Shown: piece after piece, positions 9,802 through 18,146 of the stretch | Layout: every line of letters starts with the position of its first letter | Numbering within the stretch: the first letter of the stretch is position 1 | Assembly (NCBI GenBank): GCA_963750255.1 | Contig: CAVVPZ010000008.1 | Coordinates: 124,001 to 188,000, forward strand | DNA: 64,000 nt | Reading direction: 5' to 3' | From: DATLED01 sp963750255 | Lineage (GTDB): Bacteria; Actinomycetota; Acidimicrobiia; Acidimicrobiales; CADCTF01 | Translations under genes and position numbers: made by a program | The notes under the pieces: generated by a model | Database searches by the model: none | What the model was told of the DNA's origin: nothing | The model's input: only the letters and a program-made list of their open reading frames with translations

Positions 9802-10572
9802 ATGAGTTCCCCCTCGTTCGACCTCACCGGAAAGGTCGCACTCGTGACCGGCGGCAACAGCGGCATCGGACTCGGCATGGCCTCGGCGCTGGCCGAGGCC
9901 GGCGCCGACGTCGCCATCTGGGGAACGAACGAGGCCAAGAACGCGGCGGCCAACGAGCGATTGGCGGCGTTCGGGACGAAGACGGTCGCGCTCACGTGCG
10001 ATGTCGGCGACGAGGCCGAGGTCGACGCCGCGTTCGCGGCGACGCTGGAGGCGTTGGGGCGGGTCGACGCCTGCTTCGCCAACGCAGGAATCGGTGGCGG
10101 CGCTCCATCCTTCGAAGAGTTCACGCTCGAGAGTTGGCGCCGGGTGACGCGGGTCAACCTCGACGGCGTCTTCCTCACGTTCCGCGCCGCGGTCCGGCAC
10201 ATGAAGGAACGGGGCGACGGCGGTTCCCTGGCCGTCACGTCGTCGCTTTCGGCCATCGAGGGCGCGGCCAAGAACCAGGCGTATGCCTCGACCAAGGGCG
10301 GTGTCATCTCGATGATGAAGGGGCTGGCCGTCGAGTTGGCTCGCTACCAGATCCGGGCCAACGCCATCGTCCCGGGCTGGATCGAGACCGCCATGACCGC
10401 ACCCGCATTCGGGTGGGACAAGTTCGCCAGCAACGTGATGCCCCGCATCCCGCAGCGTCGGTGGGGCCAACCCGAGGACTTCGGCGGGATCGCCGTCTAC
10501 CTCGCCAGCGAGGCATCGAAGTACCACACCGGCGATTCCTTCGTCATCGACGGGGGCTACGCGACCTTCTGA
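9802..10572 (+). CDS. Short-chain dehydrogenase/reductase
   Basis: A 256-residue classical SDR oxidoreductase. It has the cofactor motif TGGNSGIGLG, the structural NAG motif (ANAGIGGG), Ser near SSLSAIEGA, the catalytic YASTK and the C-terminal PEDFGGIAVYLASEASKYHTG typical of FabG-like or sugar/alcohol SDRs. The NAD or NADP preference is unclear; the Asn/Glu after GTNEAK does not settle it. The substrate is unknown. The gene is flanked on both sides by palindromic repeat copies, so it is probably a single-gene unit with its own promoter. Confidence 0.85.
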   Translation: MSSPSFDLTGKVALVTGGNSGIGLGMASALAEAGADVAIWGTNEAKNAAANERLAAFGTKTVALTCDVGDEAEVDAAFAATLEALGRVDACFANAGIGGGAPSFEEFTLESWRRVTRVNLDGVFLTFRAAVRHMKERGDGGSLAVTSSLSAIEGAAKNQAYASTKGGVISMMKGLAVELARYQIRANAIVPGWIETAMTAPAFGWDKFASNVMPRIPQRRWGQPEDFGGIAVYLASEASKYHTGDSFVIDGGYATF

Positions 10573-10577
10573 CCTCG

Positions 10578-10682
10578 CGTTGGTGTGGCCGATCCGGTCG
10601 TGCCAACGCGTTGGTGTGGCCGAAAGGGCGGCCGGAACGGCCACACCAACGGGGTTGGACGACCACGTCGGCCACCTCAACG
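10578..10682. repeat. Palindromic intergenic repeat, copy B (full U-8-U/U'-8-U')
   Basis: This is the most complete copy. Direct units lie at 10578-10600 and 10609-10631, inverted units at 10629-10651 and 10660-10682. Both spacers are exactly 8 bp and the centre overlaps by three bases. The 105-bp block is therefore a long imperfect palindrome of 23-bp units with a 31-bp period. It sits between the SDR stop and the epimerase -10 box. There is no open reading frame and no U-tract. Confidence 0.85.
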
Positions 10683-10690
10683 GGATGGGT

Positions 10691-10696
10691 TAGGGT
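10691..10696 (+). promoter_or_regulatory. -10 box TAGGGT, probably leaderless start
   Basis: TAGGGT ends six bases before the epimerase-like ATG at 10703, the spacing expected for a transcript starting at the A of ATG. No Shine-Dalgarno fits between them. Confidence 0.5.
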
Positions 10697-10702
10697 GCAA
10701 CT

Positions 10703-11713
10703 ATGGGGTTGCGCGTGGTGGTGTTGGGTGGCACTCGGTTCATCGGACGGGCCATCGTCGACGAACTCGTCGGAGCCGGTCACGAGGTCACGGTCGTGCA
10801 CCGGGGCAAGACCGAGGCCGAGGGCCTCGCCGACGTGCCCCACCTGCACGCCGACCGCCTCGACCTCGGGCCTGTCGCCGGCGAACTCGCTGCTCTCGAT
10901 CCCGAGGTGGTGCTCGACTGCGCCGCCTTCGGAGCCACCGATGCCGACGCCGTGCTCGCCGCCTTTGCGTCGCCCGACGTGCGACTCGTCGTGCTCTCGA
11001 GCATGGACACCTACCGGGCCTATGGCGCCGTGCATGCGGGGACGGCCAGCGATGCCGTCCCCCTCGACGAGACCTCGCCGGTCCGCCCCGAGCGCTATCC
11101 CTATCGGGGACAGATGCCGGGGATGGACGACTACGAGAAACTCGAAGTCGAGGAGCGGTGGCTCGGACGAGGCGCGACCGTGTGCCGACTCCCGATGGTC
11201 ACCGGGCCCCACGACTACCAGCGGCGCCAGGAGTTCGTGCTGCGCCGGGTGCGGGCCGGCCGCAAGGAGATCCCCACCGGAGCGGGCAACGGCCTGTTGA
11301 CCCACGGCGACGTGGCCGACATCGCCGCCGGCGTCCGCCTCGTGATGGAGGCCGACCGTACGACGGTCGGCGGCGAGATCTTCAACTTCGGTGAGCGGCA
11401 GACGCCGCCGATGGTGCTGCGGGCCCGACAGATCCTTGCCGCGGCGGGAGCCGACGACGTGGAACTCGTCCCCGTGCCCGACGACGCGCTGCCGCCCGAC
11501 CTCGGCCTCCTCGCCTCGATCGCGCAGCCCCTGCTTGTCTCCTCGGACAAGGCGAGGCGGATGCTCGGATGGTCCGACACCGACCAGTTGGCGTCGCTTC
11601 AGCGCACTGTCGAGTGGCACCTCGCCCACCCGCCGACCGGCGATCAGGCGGGCGACTTCTCGGCCGACGACGCTGCCCTCGAACGCCGGTCGAGCGCGGT
11701 GGCCAACCCGTAG
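10703..11713 (+). CDS. NAD-dependent epimerase/dehydratase family protein
   Basis: A 336-residue extended-SDR protein beginning MGLRVVVLGGTRFIGRAIVDELV, the Rossmann nucleotide-binding start. It has SSMDTYRAYG in the position of the catalytic Ser region and a later GAGNGLLTHGDVADIAAGV segment typical of atypical extended SDRs (isoflavone-reductase or mRNA-binding-like). The usual YxxxK is not clear; YEKLEVEERW is the best candidate. The substrate is unknown. Its last 70 bases overlap the convergent PAP2 gene, which is unusual but both frames look real. Confidence 0.75.
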   Translation: MGLRVVVLGGTRFIGRAIVDELVGAGHEVTVVHRGKTEAEGLADVPHLHADRLDLGPVAGELAALDPEVVLDCAAFGATDADAVLAAFASPDVRLVVLSSMDTYRAYGAVHAGTASDAVPLDETSPVRPERYPYRGQMPGMDDYEKLEVEERWLGRGATVCRLPMVTGPHDYQRRQEFVLRRVRAGRKEIPTGAGNGLLTHGDVADIAAGVRLVMEADRTTVGGEIFNFGERQTPPMVLRARQILAAAGADDVELVPVPDDALPPDLGLLASIAQPLLVSSDKARRMLGWSDTDQLASLQRTVEWHLAHPPTGDQAGDFSADDAALERRSSAVANP

Positions 11714-12411
11714 CCACAGGCGAGGGTGGCGGCGCCGCCGGCGGCGTCGAGCCAGAAGTGGTTGGCCGTGACGATGATGGCGAACAGGGTGGCGAGGGGA
11801 TAGGCGACGAGCAGTGCCTTGACCCACCGTCGATCCCGGGCCAGCGGCCAGAGGACGAACGCGCACCACGACGACCACCCGAAATGCATGCTCGGCATCG
11901 CCGCGTACTGGTTGGAGACCGCCTTCATCGTCCCCGAGTCGAACGACCACAGACCGCCGTAGCTGGCCAGCGTGTCGACGAAGCCGTAGCTGCCGGGGAG
12001 GAGGCGGGGCGGCATCAGGGGGTAGAAGGCGAAGCCGATCAGCGCCAGCGCGGTGGTGAAGGCCAGCGTGTTGCGCCACCACGCGTATCGGTCGGGGCGG
12101 CGCCGGAAACACCACACGAGGGCCCCGGCGGTGACCACGAAGTGGAAGCTCCCGTAGTAGATGTTCCAGACCCGGATGAACCATCGCCACCCGAGGAAGA
12201 GGTCTTGGATCGACTCCTCGTGATAGAGCCCGAGGAGTCGCTCGAAGCGGATGATCTGGCGGGCGTGGTCGAACGCCGTCTCGACCGATTCGGCCCCGGT
12301 GCCGGCGTTGCGGACGAGGCTGTAGACCACGTAGAAGCCGAGGATGTAGAGGATCTCTCGCCACCAGCGCAATCGTCCCCGCGCCGGGGCCCGCTCCACC
12401 TCGATCGCCAC
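11644..12411 (-). CDS. PAP2 superfamily membrane phosphatase / inositolphosphotransferase-like
   Basis: About 255 residues with several transmembrane segments. The C-terminal phosphatase half contains AAMPSMHFGWS and ANHFWLDAAGG, the PSxxH and HxxxD signatures of PAP2 (phosphatidic acid phosphatase type 2) enzymes of the AUR1-like branch. It probably dephosphorylates or transfers a lipid-linked phosphate on the outer membrane face. The GTG at 12411 is preferred because TACTGT ends seven bases upstream on the coding strand, fitting a leaderless start. It follows the flippase-like gene by 28 bases. The 3' end overlaps the convergent epimerase gene by 70 bases. Confidence 0.75.
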   Translation of the reverse strand: MAIEVERAPARGRLRWWREILYILGFYVVYSLVRNAGTGAESVETAFDHARQIIRFERLLGLYHEESIQDLFLGWRWFIRVWNIYYGSFHFVVTAGALVWCFRRRPDRYAWWRNTLAFTTALALIGFAFYPLMPPRLLPGSYGFVDTLASYGGLWSFDSGTMKAVSNQYAAMPSMHFGWSSWCAFVLWPLARDRRWVKALLVAYPLATLFAIIVTANHFWLDAAGGAATLACGYGLATALDRRSRAASSAEKSPA

Positions 12412-12439
12412 GTCGGCGACAGTACCTGCCGCGCCTACG

Positions 12440-13438
12440 TCAGACGGCGGCGGCGCGGGTTTCGGCCGGACGGCCGCCGACGGCAAAGGCGGGGGCGCCG
12501 AAGAGGCTGGCCACGAGGTTGATGCCGTAGACGAGCAGGCCGAGGGTGATGGCCTGATCGGCGCTGACGCCGAGCGGGTGGAGGAAGAGCACGAACGCTC
12601 CCTCGCGCACGCCGAGACCGCCGATGGTGGGCGCCGGGAGCACCTGCACGATGGCAACGGCGGGCATGAACGCGAGCACCGCCGTCCAACTCACCGGCAA
12701 CCCGAGCGCCTTGGCCGACAAGAAGGCGGCGAGGACAACGGCCAACTGGTAGGCGAACCCGGCGATCAGCACTTCTACGGCCATACCGGGCGACTTGCGA
12801 AAACGGGCCAGACCGAGGTGGATGGCGTTGACGAATCGCAGCCAGCCCGACTGACTGGCCAGTCGCTGTCCGAGCCGTGGGCTCGACGCCCCCACGAGGA
12901 TGACGCCAAGCAGTGTCAGCGTGATCAACGAGATGACCACGGCGAGGTGGGCGGCGTCGTCGACCGGCGGGCGGAGCAGGCCGGGGTTGATGGCGAGGGT
13001 GACGAGGCTGATGACGGGAAGCACGAGCCAGCCGGTGAGCCGTTCGAGCACGACCGAAGCGAACGAGCGGGGCGACTCGCCATTACCGGCGGCCAGCCGG
13101 CTCACTCGCAAGACGTCGCCCCCGATCGTGGTGGGCAAGAAGTTGGAGACGAACAGGCCAGCCATGTAGTGGCTCAGCAGCGGGCGGACGCGGGTGCGGA
13201 CGTCGAGAGCGGCGAGCACGCGCTGCCAGCGCAGGGTGGCGAGGAGCACGCCGACAAGGGTGACGCCAACTGCCCCGAGGAGCCAGGCCAGGGTGCCGGG
13301 GTGAAGGAGCGGCTTGACGTAGCTCGCCGCCCGAGGCACCAAGGCGATGAGCATGGCCACGGACGCCACGACTCGCACCGCACCCCACACCTGTCGCCGC
13401 CGATCGGTCCGATGCGGCGGGAGTTGTTCTTCGAGCAC
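12440..13438 (-). CDS. Flippase-like integral membrane protein (lysylphosphatidylglycerol synthase TM-region family)
   Basis: About 332 residues with eight or so hydrophobic helices, no soluble synthase domain, and family motifs RWQRVLAAL, FLPTTIGGDVLRV and PAPTIGGLGVREGAFV. These match the UPF0104/AglD membrane family related to the MprF flippase half. The likely role is moving or modifying a lipid or polyprenyl-linked intermediate in the cytoplasmic membrane (family-level inference). The GTG at 13438 is chosen because GGAGGTG lies six bases upstream; an in-frame GTG at 13447 overlaps that ribosome site. The gene lies downstream of the subtilase in the same direction. Confidence 0.75.
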   Translation of the reverse strand: MLEEQLPPHRTDRRRQVWGAVRVVASVAMLIALVPRAASYVKPLLHPGTLAWLLGAVGVTLVGVLLATLRWQRVLAALDVRTRVRPLLSHYMAGLFVSNFLPTTIGGDVLRVSRLAAGNGESPRSFASVVLERLTGWLVLPVISLVTLAINPGLLRPPVDDAAHLAVVISLITLTLLGVILVGASSPRLGQRLASQSGWLRFVNAIHLGLARFRKSPGMAVEVLIAGFAYQLAVVLAAFLSAKALGLPVSWTAVLAFMPAVAIVQVLPAPTIGGLGVREGAFVLFLHPLGVSADQAITLGLLVYGINLVASLFGAPAFAVGGRPAETRAAAV

Positions 13439-13514
13439 GCGCGTCACCTCCCCGCTGCAGAGCGTACGCCTGCGGTGACGCTTCGGAGAACGAGACGTGT
13501 CGTTGGTCGAATGC

Positions 13515-14876
13515 TCAGGTTGACCGCAGGCGCCGTATCCGGCCCCACGCCGTGAGCCCGGTGCCGGCGACCAGCATCACCGCGAACGTCACCAGCATGT
13601 AGAACACCAGCTCGGTACGGGTCGCAGCCGGTTCGACGCCGAGACCAAGGGCCGAGTCCGAGGTGGCTCCGGTGAGATCGGCATTGAAGTCGGTGTCACC
13701 GAAGCCGCCGTTGTCGACCGTGGTGGCGGTGGCGCCGGCTGCCGGCGTCACGGCTCGGGCCGTCGACGTCTGGGCCGCGGGCGACGCGCTCGCCGGCCCC
13801 GGGGCGCTGCTCGTCGGTGTGCGGGTTGCGGCCTTGGGGAGGAGCACGGCGTTGTTGTTGGCCTGCTCTTGGGGGGTCGAGCCCTTTACCTCGGTGCGGA
13901 CGGCGCCGACGGCGGCGGCGGCGTCGACCAGGCCGGCACCGTTGCGGGTCGGTTCGCCCATCGGGCGAGCGGTCTGGAGCATGCGCTGGACGACCTCGCT
14001 GACCTTTAGACCCTGGGCGAAGAGCAAAGCGGCGACACCCGAGGCGTGCGGGGCCGAGAACGACGTGCCGTTGACCTCTTGGTAGCCACCGTCTTCGAGG
14101 GCCCACGTCGTGTACACGGCGACCCCAGGAGCGCTAAGCCCCCACTTGGTGTCGGCGTTCTGGGCGAACGGAGCGGGTTGGGCATCGCGATCGTTGGCCG
14201 TGACATTGAGGAAGTCGACGTCGCTGGCGTATCCCGACCGGGGGTCGTTGGCCCGGGCGTTGCCCGACGACACCACGCACAACGAGCCGCGGAGGTAGGC
14301 CTCGCGGCACGGCGTCTCGATGAAGCCGACCCCGTTACCGAAGCCGAGCGTGCCGACCGAGAGGTTGATGACCTGGGCGCCCTGGTCGACGGCGAAGCGG
14401 ATGCCGGCGGGCACGCTCGACAGCGACCCGAGTGACCCGCTCTTGGAGGGGAAGACCTTGACGGGGAGGATCTTGACGTCGGGGGCCACGCCAGCGATGC
14501 CGACGCCGTTGCCGGTAATGGCGCCGATGACGCCGGCCCCGCCCGTGCCGTGGCCGCGGACGACCTTGCCCTCGCCGTCCTTGAGGAGCGAGTCGTCGTC
14601 GGGGTTGTCGTCGCCGTCGGCCACGTCGGAGCCGGGACGGATGACGAGCTTGGCCTTGAGGTCGGGATGGTCGACATCGACCCCGGAGTCGACGACGGCG
14701 ACGAGCACGCCCGAACCGGTCGACTGCGTCCACGCGTCGAGGGCGCCGATCTGTGTCGGCCCGTACTGCTTGGGGAAGTCGGGATCGTTGGGCGGGTCGG
14801 AGGCAAAAGCGGGTGCCACGCCGGCAAGGAGGAGACCGGTGGCCATGGCCGCCGCAACACGGCTACGGATGCGCAT
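13515..14876 (-). CDS. Subtilisin-like serine protease with C-terminal anchor (mycosin-like)
   Basis: A 453-residue S8 protease. A signal peptide (AAAMATGLLLAGVAPAFA) precedes the catalytic domain, which keeps the triad: Asp in VVDSGVDVDHPD, His in RGHGTGGAG, Ser in NGTSFSAPHASG, plus the oxyanion Asn in VSSGNA. No long propeptide is present. A Thr/Ala/Pro-rich linker leads to a C-terminal hydrophobic span (ELVFYMLVTFAVMLVAGTG) and the basic tail RIRRLRST, so the protease should be membrane-tethered facing outward. This layout resembles type VII mycosins, but no ESX core gene is present. The ATG lies two bases after the upstream stop, so it is coupled to the single-span protein. Confidence 0.88.
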   Translation of the reverse strand: MRIRSRVAAAMATGLLLAGVAPAFASDPPNDPDFPKQYGPTQIGALDAWTQSTGSGVLVAVVDSGVDVDHPDLKAKLVIRPGSDVADGDDNPDDDSLLKDGEGKVVRGHGTGGAGVIGAITGNGVGIAGVAPDVKILPVKVFPSKSGSLGSLSSVPAGIRFAVDQGAQVINLSVGTLGFGNGVGFIETPCREAYLRGSLCVVSSGNARANDPRSGYASDVDFLNVTANDRDAQPAPFAQNADTKWGLSAPGVAVYTTWALEDGGYQEVNGTSFSAPHASGVAALLFAQGLKVSEVVQRMLQTARPMGEPTRNGAGLVDAAAAVGAVRTEVKGSTPQEQANNNAVLLPKAATRTPTSSAPGPASASPAAQTSTARAVTPAAGATATTVDNGGFGDTDFNADLTGATSDSALGLGVEPAATRTELVFYMLVTFAVMLVAGTGLTAWGRIRRLRST

Positions 14877-14878
14877 GC

Positions 14879-15898
14879 TCAGCCTTGGAGGGCGGTCGGG
14901 CGGCGACGACGCATGACGGCGGCGAAGATGGCCAGGAGGATCAAGGGCACCACGAGGAGCCAGAAGATGAGCATCGGCGCGCCGGGGTCTTTGGCTGCGG
15001 GCAACACGATGGCGGCCGCGTTCTCGGCGCTGAGCTGAGCCGGAGCGAGGGAGTTGTCGACGACGCTGCGGAACCCGGCGAAGTCGCTGTCACCGAGCAC
15101 CGGCGCGGGCGCCAACAACGCCGCGCTCGTCGGCGCGGGCGGGTTGAAGTCGGAGAAGGCCGATCCCGAAGGGCCAGGATCGAAGGACCCCGCCGGCGCT
15201 GCGGGCGGGGCGGCGACCGGCTGGCCCGAGAAGTCGGTGGGCCGGTTGGTGCCGCCGCTGCGGTCGGCCAGCGCCGGATCGAGGGCCTCGAACGGCTCGT
15301 CGAAGAGCTCGTTGCTGAACTGGAGCGTGAACGTGTAGCCGAGCAGAGGCGCTCGAGTGCTCTCGATGGTGATCATGTAGTCCGAGAGCAACGGCTCGAA
15401 GGCGGCGATCTCGGGCACGTCGTAGGCGCCGCCTCCGCCGGCCACCGCCACGCGAGCGGGCTTGGCCCCGGTCATGTCCCACACGCCGATGTCGAGGTCG
15501 CCGGCGTTGATCGGCCGCAGGGCGACGGCGACGGCGCTGAGCGACGGCGTTGTCGGCGTCTCGAAATCGAGTCGCAGCGTGAGGAAGTTGAGGGCACCCT
15601 CACTCTTGTCGAGGTCGATGTGGAGCTTGTAGACGTCGCACCCGAGCGCGATATCGGGCTCGTCAGCGCAGTCCGAGGGCTTCGACGGGCCGTTTTCACC
15701 CACGGCCGTGGTGCCCATCGGCCGCGTGCTGACGATGACCTTGCGGTCGCCGGGCTTGAGGCTGATGGAGGCGCCCTCATCGGCCGCCGCCGGGCGCAGC
15801 ACGCCGAAGAGCGTGCCGACCACGAGCACCGACGACAGCAGGCCGGCCACCACGAGGTGGCGGCGGCGGGGCCGGTCGAGGTTGGGGGTGTCGCTCAT
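14879..15898 (-). CDS. Exported single-span membrane protein of unknown function
   Basis: A 339-residue protein I cannot assign to a named family. An N-terminal RRRHLVVAGLLSSVLVVGTLFGVL segment acts as signal or anchor. The roughly 200-residue extracellular part is beta-rich with two Cys (DCADEP, LGCDVY) that could pair. A Pro/Ala linker follows, then a C-terminal span (MLIFWLLVVPLILLAIFAAVM) with RRRR tail. The C-terminal architecture matches the adjacent subtilase and the protein at 32744-33754, suggesting they share a surface display mode or are cleaved together. It lies between the substrate-binding protein and the subtilase genes. Confidence 0.65.
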   Translation of the reverse strand: MSDTPNLDRPRRRHLVVAGLLSSVLVVGTLFGVLRPAAADEGASISLKPGDRKVIVSTRPMGTTAVGENGPSKPSDCADEPDIALGCDVYKLHIDLDKSEGALNFLTLRLDFETPTTPSLSAVAVALRPINAGDLDIGVWDMTGAKPARVAVAGGGGAYDVPEIAAFEPLLSDYMITIESTRAPLLGYTFTLQFSNELFDEPFEALDPALADRSGGTNRPTDFSGQPVAAPPAAPAGSFDPGPSGSAFSDFNPPAPTSAALLAPAPVLGDSDFAGFRSVVDNSLAPAQLSAENAAAIVLPAAKDPGAPMLIFWLLVVPLILLAIFAAVMRRRRPTALQG

Positions 15899-15964
15899 AC
15901 GGGGTTCACCTTGTCCTGGGTTGAAATCGTGAGTCGGCGTGCCTTCATGGTGGCGTAAACCGGC

Positions 15965-17833
15965 CTATCTGGGGGACAACAGCGTGAGCGTCACGCCGCC
16001 GAAGCCGTTGCAGGGGTCGTTCTGTCGGTCGAAGAACTTGGTCATCTCGCCGTCGGGATACTGACCGACGAGATAGCGCTTGCCGCCTTCGGGCATGCGG
16101 TAGCAGCCGGGTTCGGTGCCGTTGGGGGGCGTGGCGTTGGGGTCCCAGTACATCGGCACCATGTCCTTGACGCAGCTGTAGTCGCCCTCGTCGTAGAAGC
16201 AGGCCGGGATGGTCGGGTCCTTGCTGGGGATCTTGGGGATGGCGTGGAAGCCACGGTCGACCGAGGTGGGGCCGAGGCGGGGACCGGCGGCCTGGATGCC
16301 GATGAAGAGTTGGCGCAGGTTCTTGTAGAGCGAACAGGCTCGGCCTCGGATGTCTCGATCGGGAGCCTGCGGGTCGGCGTCCTTGTAGGCCGTGAAGCAC
16401 GCGGCCTGCTCGGCGTCGATCTCCTTGACCTGGTACGAGACGGTCACGTTGTGCGACCACGCTTCGTCGTTCTGGTAATTGCCAGGACCGAAGCCGTCGA
16501 GCGACCCGTCACCGACGGTGATCCACTCGGGGAAGTATCTGGCGTTGGCGGCTTCGTTCGACAGCTTGGATTCGACGCACCCGGGCCAGAGGATCGTGGT
16601 GATCCCCTGGCTGGCGAAGCGGGCAATGCCCTCTCGGGCGTAGCCGGCGGCGGCGCCACCACCTCCCGTGCCGTTGTTGGCCGCCAGGCAGCCCTCGGGG
16701 AAGGTGACGGAGTCCTCGATGGTGATGCCGCAGGCCTCGACGCCCTCCTTGACCAGGTCCTTGAGGTCGCGGAACGAGCCCTGGTTGGGGTCGGTGGTGT
16801 AGACGAGGCCGTACTTCCGGGGCTTGCCCAAGAAGTCGGGTCCGCTGAACGTCGCCGGGTAGGGCTTGATGTTCTTGCACACGTAGTCGACGTAGGCCTT
16901 GGCCTGTAGTTCGAGTGGGGGCGCGTAGCCCCAGATCAGCTTGGGAAAGGCGTTGAAGAAGTCCTGGCCGCGACCGATGAACGAGCCGAAGTTGAGGACA
17001 CCGCGCTTGGTCATCGCCTCGAGGTAGGCGTCGTTGCTGGCCAGGCTGTCGCTGATGACGGCGAAGGGCTTGACGGTCGAGAAGTTGTCGGCGGCGTCGG
17101 CCCGCTTGGCCTCGGGGCCGCCGTTGATGCTGCTCCCGAAGTACACGTAGAAGTGGGCGAAGCGGCAGTAGGTCTGGTAGCGGTCGTTGAAGTAGGCCTG
17201 CCACCCTCGCAAGATCCGGGCGTAGACGTGCTCGTCAGGCTTCGGCGGCTGAAGGAGGTCGACGTAGACGTTTGACGGCCGGCTCTCGCTGCCCTTCGAC
17301 GTGTTGACATCGGTGATGCCCGAGTCGAAGTAGTAGAGGATCTTGATCTCGTCGTTGGTCACGCCCTGATAGGTGGCGCCGCCGTTGTCGGCGCAGTTGA
17401 AGTCGGGGACACACGGCGGAGAGAGCGGGTCTTCGGTCTGCCGCGGAGGGTTGCCCACGCACCGCTTGGTCGAGGGCGTCTTGCCCTTGGCGGCGGCGGC
17501 CGGTGGGGGAGGCGGGAGCTCGCCGGCCTGCTCGGGGGGTTGGCCCGCGCCCGCTCCGTCGCCACCCTGAGCGCCGCCGGCCTCGAGGTTGCTGGACGAT
17601 CCGAGGCCGAATTGCTCGAAGTTGCCGGCGGGCGGATCGGGCACGTCGTCGTCTGAGGGCGGCACGGGCGCGTACTCGAGGGTGGTGGTCGGATTCGTCT
17701 GGGGCAGGTTGAGGGCCGAGGGAAGGGCGGCGACGATCAAGGCCACGGACAGGAGCAGAAGGACCACGGGGGGGTACTTCCGCCCCCAGTCACCTCGGCG
17801 CGATGTCGGCTGCGGGAGCGCAACCGTGGCCAT
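15965..17833 (-). CDS. Membrane-anchored type I periplasmic binding-like protein (Leu/Ile/Val-type)
   Basis: A 622-residue surface protein. The ATG at 17833 has GAAGGGAG upstream; an earlier in-frame ATG lacks this. An uncleaved-looking N-terminal span (VVLLLLSVALIVAALP, residues about 21-40) is followed by a Pro/Gly/Ala-rich stalk to about residue 125. A type I periplasmic binding fold follows (GVTNDEIKILYY, AVISDSLASNDAYLEAM, KYGLVYTTDPNQGSFRDLKDLVKEGVEACGI). The many Cys residues suggest disulfides. It is longer than ordinary LivK (about 370) and not a lipoprotein. It is the natural ligand receptor for the LivH/LivM/LivFG genes transcribed divergently. The ligand is unknown. Confidence 0.8.
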   Translation of the reverse strand: MATVALPQPTSRRGDWGRKYPPVVLLLLSVALIVAALPSALNLPQTNPTTTLEYAPVPPSDDDVPDPPAGNFEQFGLGSSSNLEAGGAQGGDGAGAGQPPEQAGELPPPPPAAAAKGKTPSTKRCVGNPPRQTEDPLSPPCVPDFNCADNGGATYQGVTNDEIKILYYFDSGITDVNTSKGSESRPSNVYVDLLQPPKPDEHVYARILRGWQAYFNDRYQTYCRFAHFYVYFGSSINGGPEAKRADAADNFSTVKPFAVISDSLASNDAYLEAMTKRGVLNFGSFIGRGQDFFNAFPKLIWGYAPPLELQAKAYVDYVCKNIKPYPATFSGPDFLGKPRKYGLVYTTDPNQGSFRDLKDLVKEGVEACGITIEDSVTFPEGCLAANNGTGGGGAAAGYAREGIARFASQGITTILWPGCVESKLSNEAANARYFPEWITVGDGSLDGFGPGNYQNDEAWSHNVTVSYQVKEIDAEQAACFTAYKDADPQAPDRDIRGRACSLYKNLRQLFIGIQAAGPRLGPTSVDRGFHAIPKIPSKDPTIPACFYDEGDYSCVKDMVPMYWDPNATPPNGTEPGCYRMPEGGKRYLVGQYPDGEMTKFFDRQNDPCNGFGGVTLTLLSPR

Positions 17834-18146
17834 GTGGTCTCCCTTCGGTGGGGTGGTCGGGGGGCGTGAAGGATCCAAACGCCCAAACGGCGCTCGACGG
17901 TGCAGGGTTTCGACAACCCTCCCGCAGTTTCCTCCGAAACGCCCTGCAATTCCACGCGGGGCCCCTTCGCCACGCTTGGTGGTCAGGCACTCGACACGCA
18001 GACGTCACACACCAGGGAGGAATCGGCGGGGCGTAGGTGGAATGACTAGGTGCGCCCTTGGCCCCGGACGGCAACGGGACCGGCGCTGATCTGGCACCCT
18101 AACGGGCCAGAGGATTTCGCACGCCCCCCCGAGAAGGACGAACACC
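17834..18146. promoter_or_regulatory. Divergent promoter region between the two envelope operons
   Basis: This 313-base gap separates the minus-strand substrate-binding-protein operon from the plus-strand moxR operon and must hold both promoters. A minus-strand TAGGGT (18096-18101) is a candidate -10, leaving a roughly 260-base leader for the binding protein. Before the moxR GTG there is GAGAAGGACG as a ribosome site. No tRNA, clear ORF or repeat copy is seen. Confidence 0.5.

Noticed and set aside
13515..17833. Type VII (ESX) secretion locus because of the mycosin-like subtilase
   Set aside because: No EccC ATPase, EccB/D/E membrane core or WXG100 protein is found anywhere in the window.
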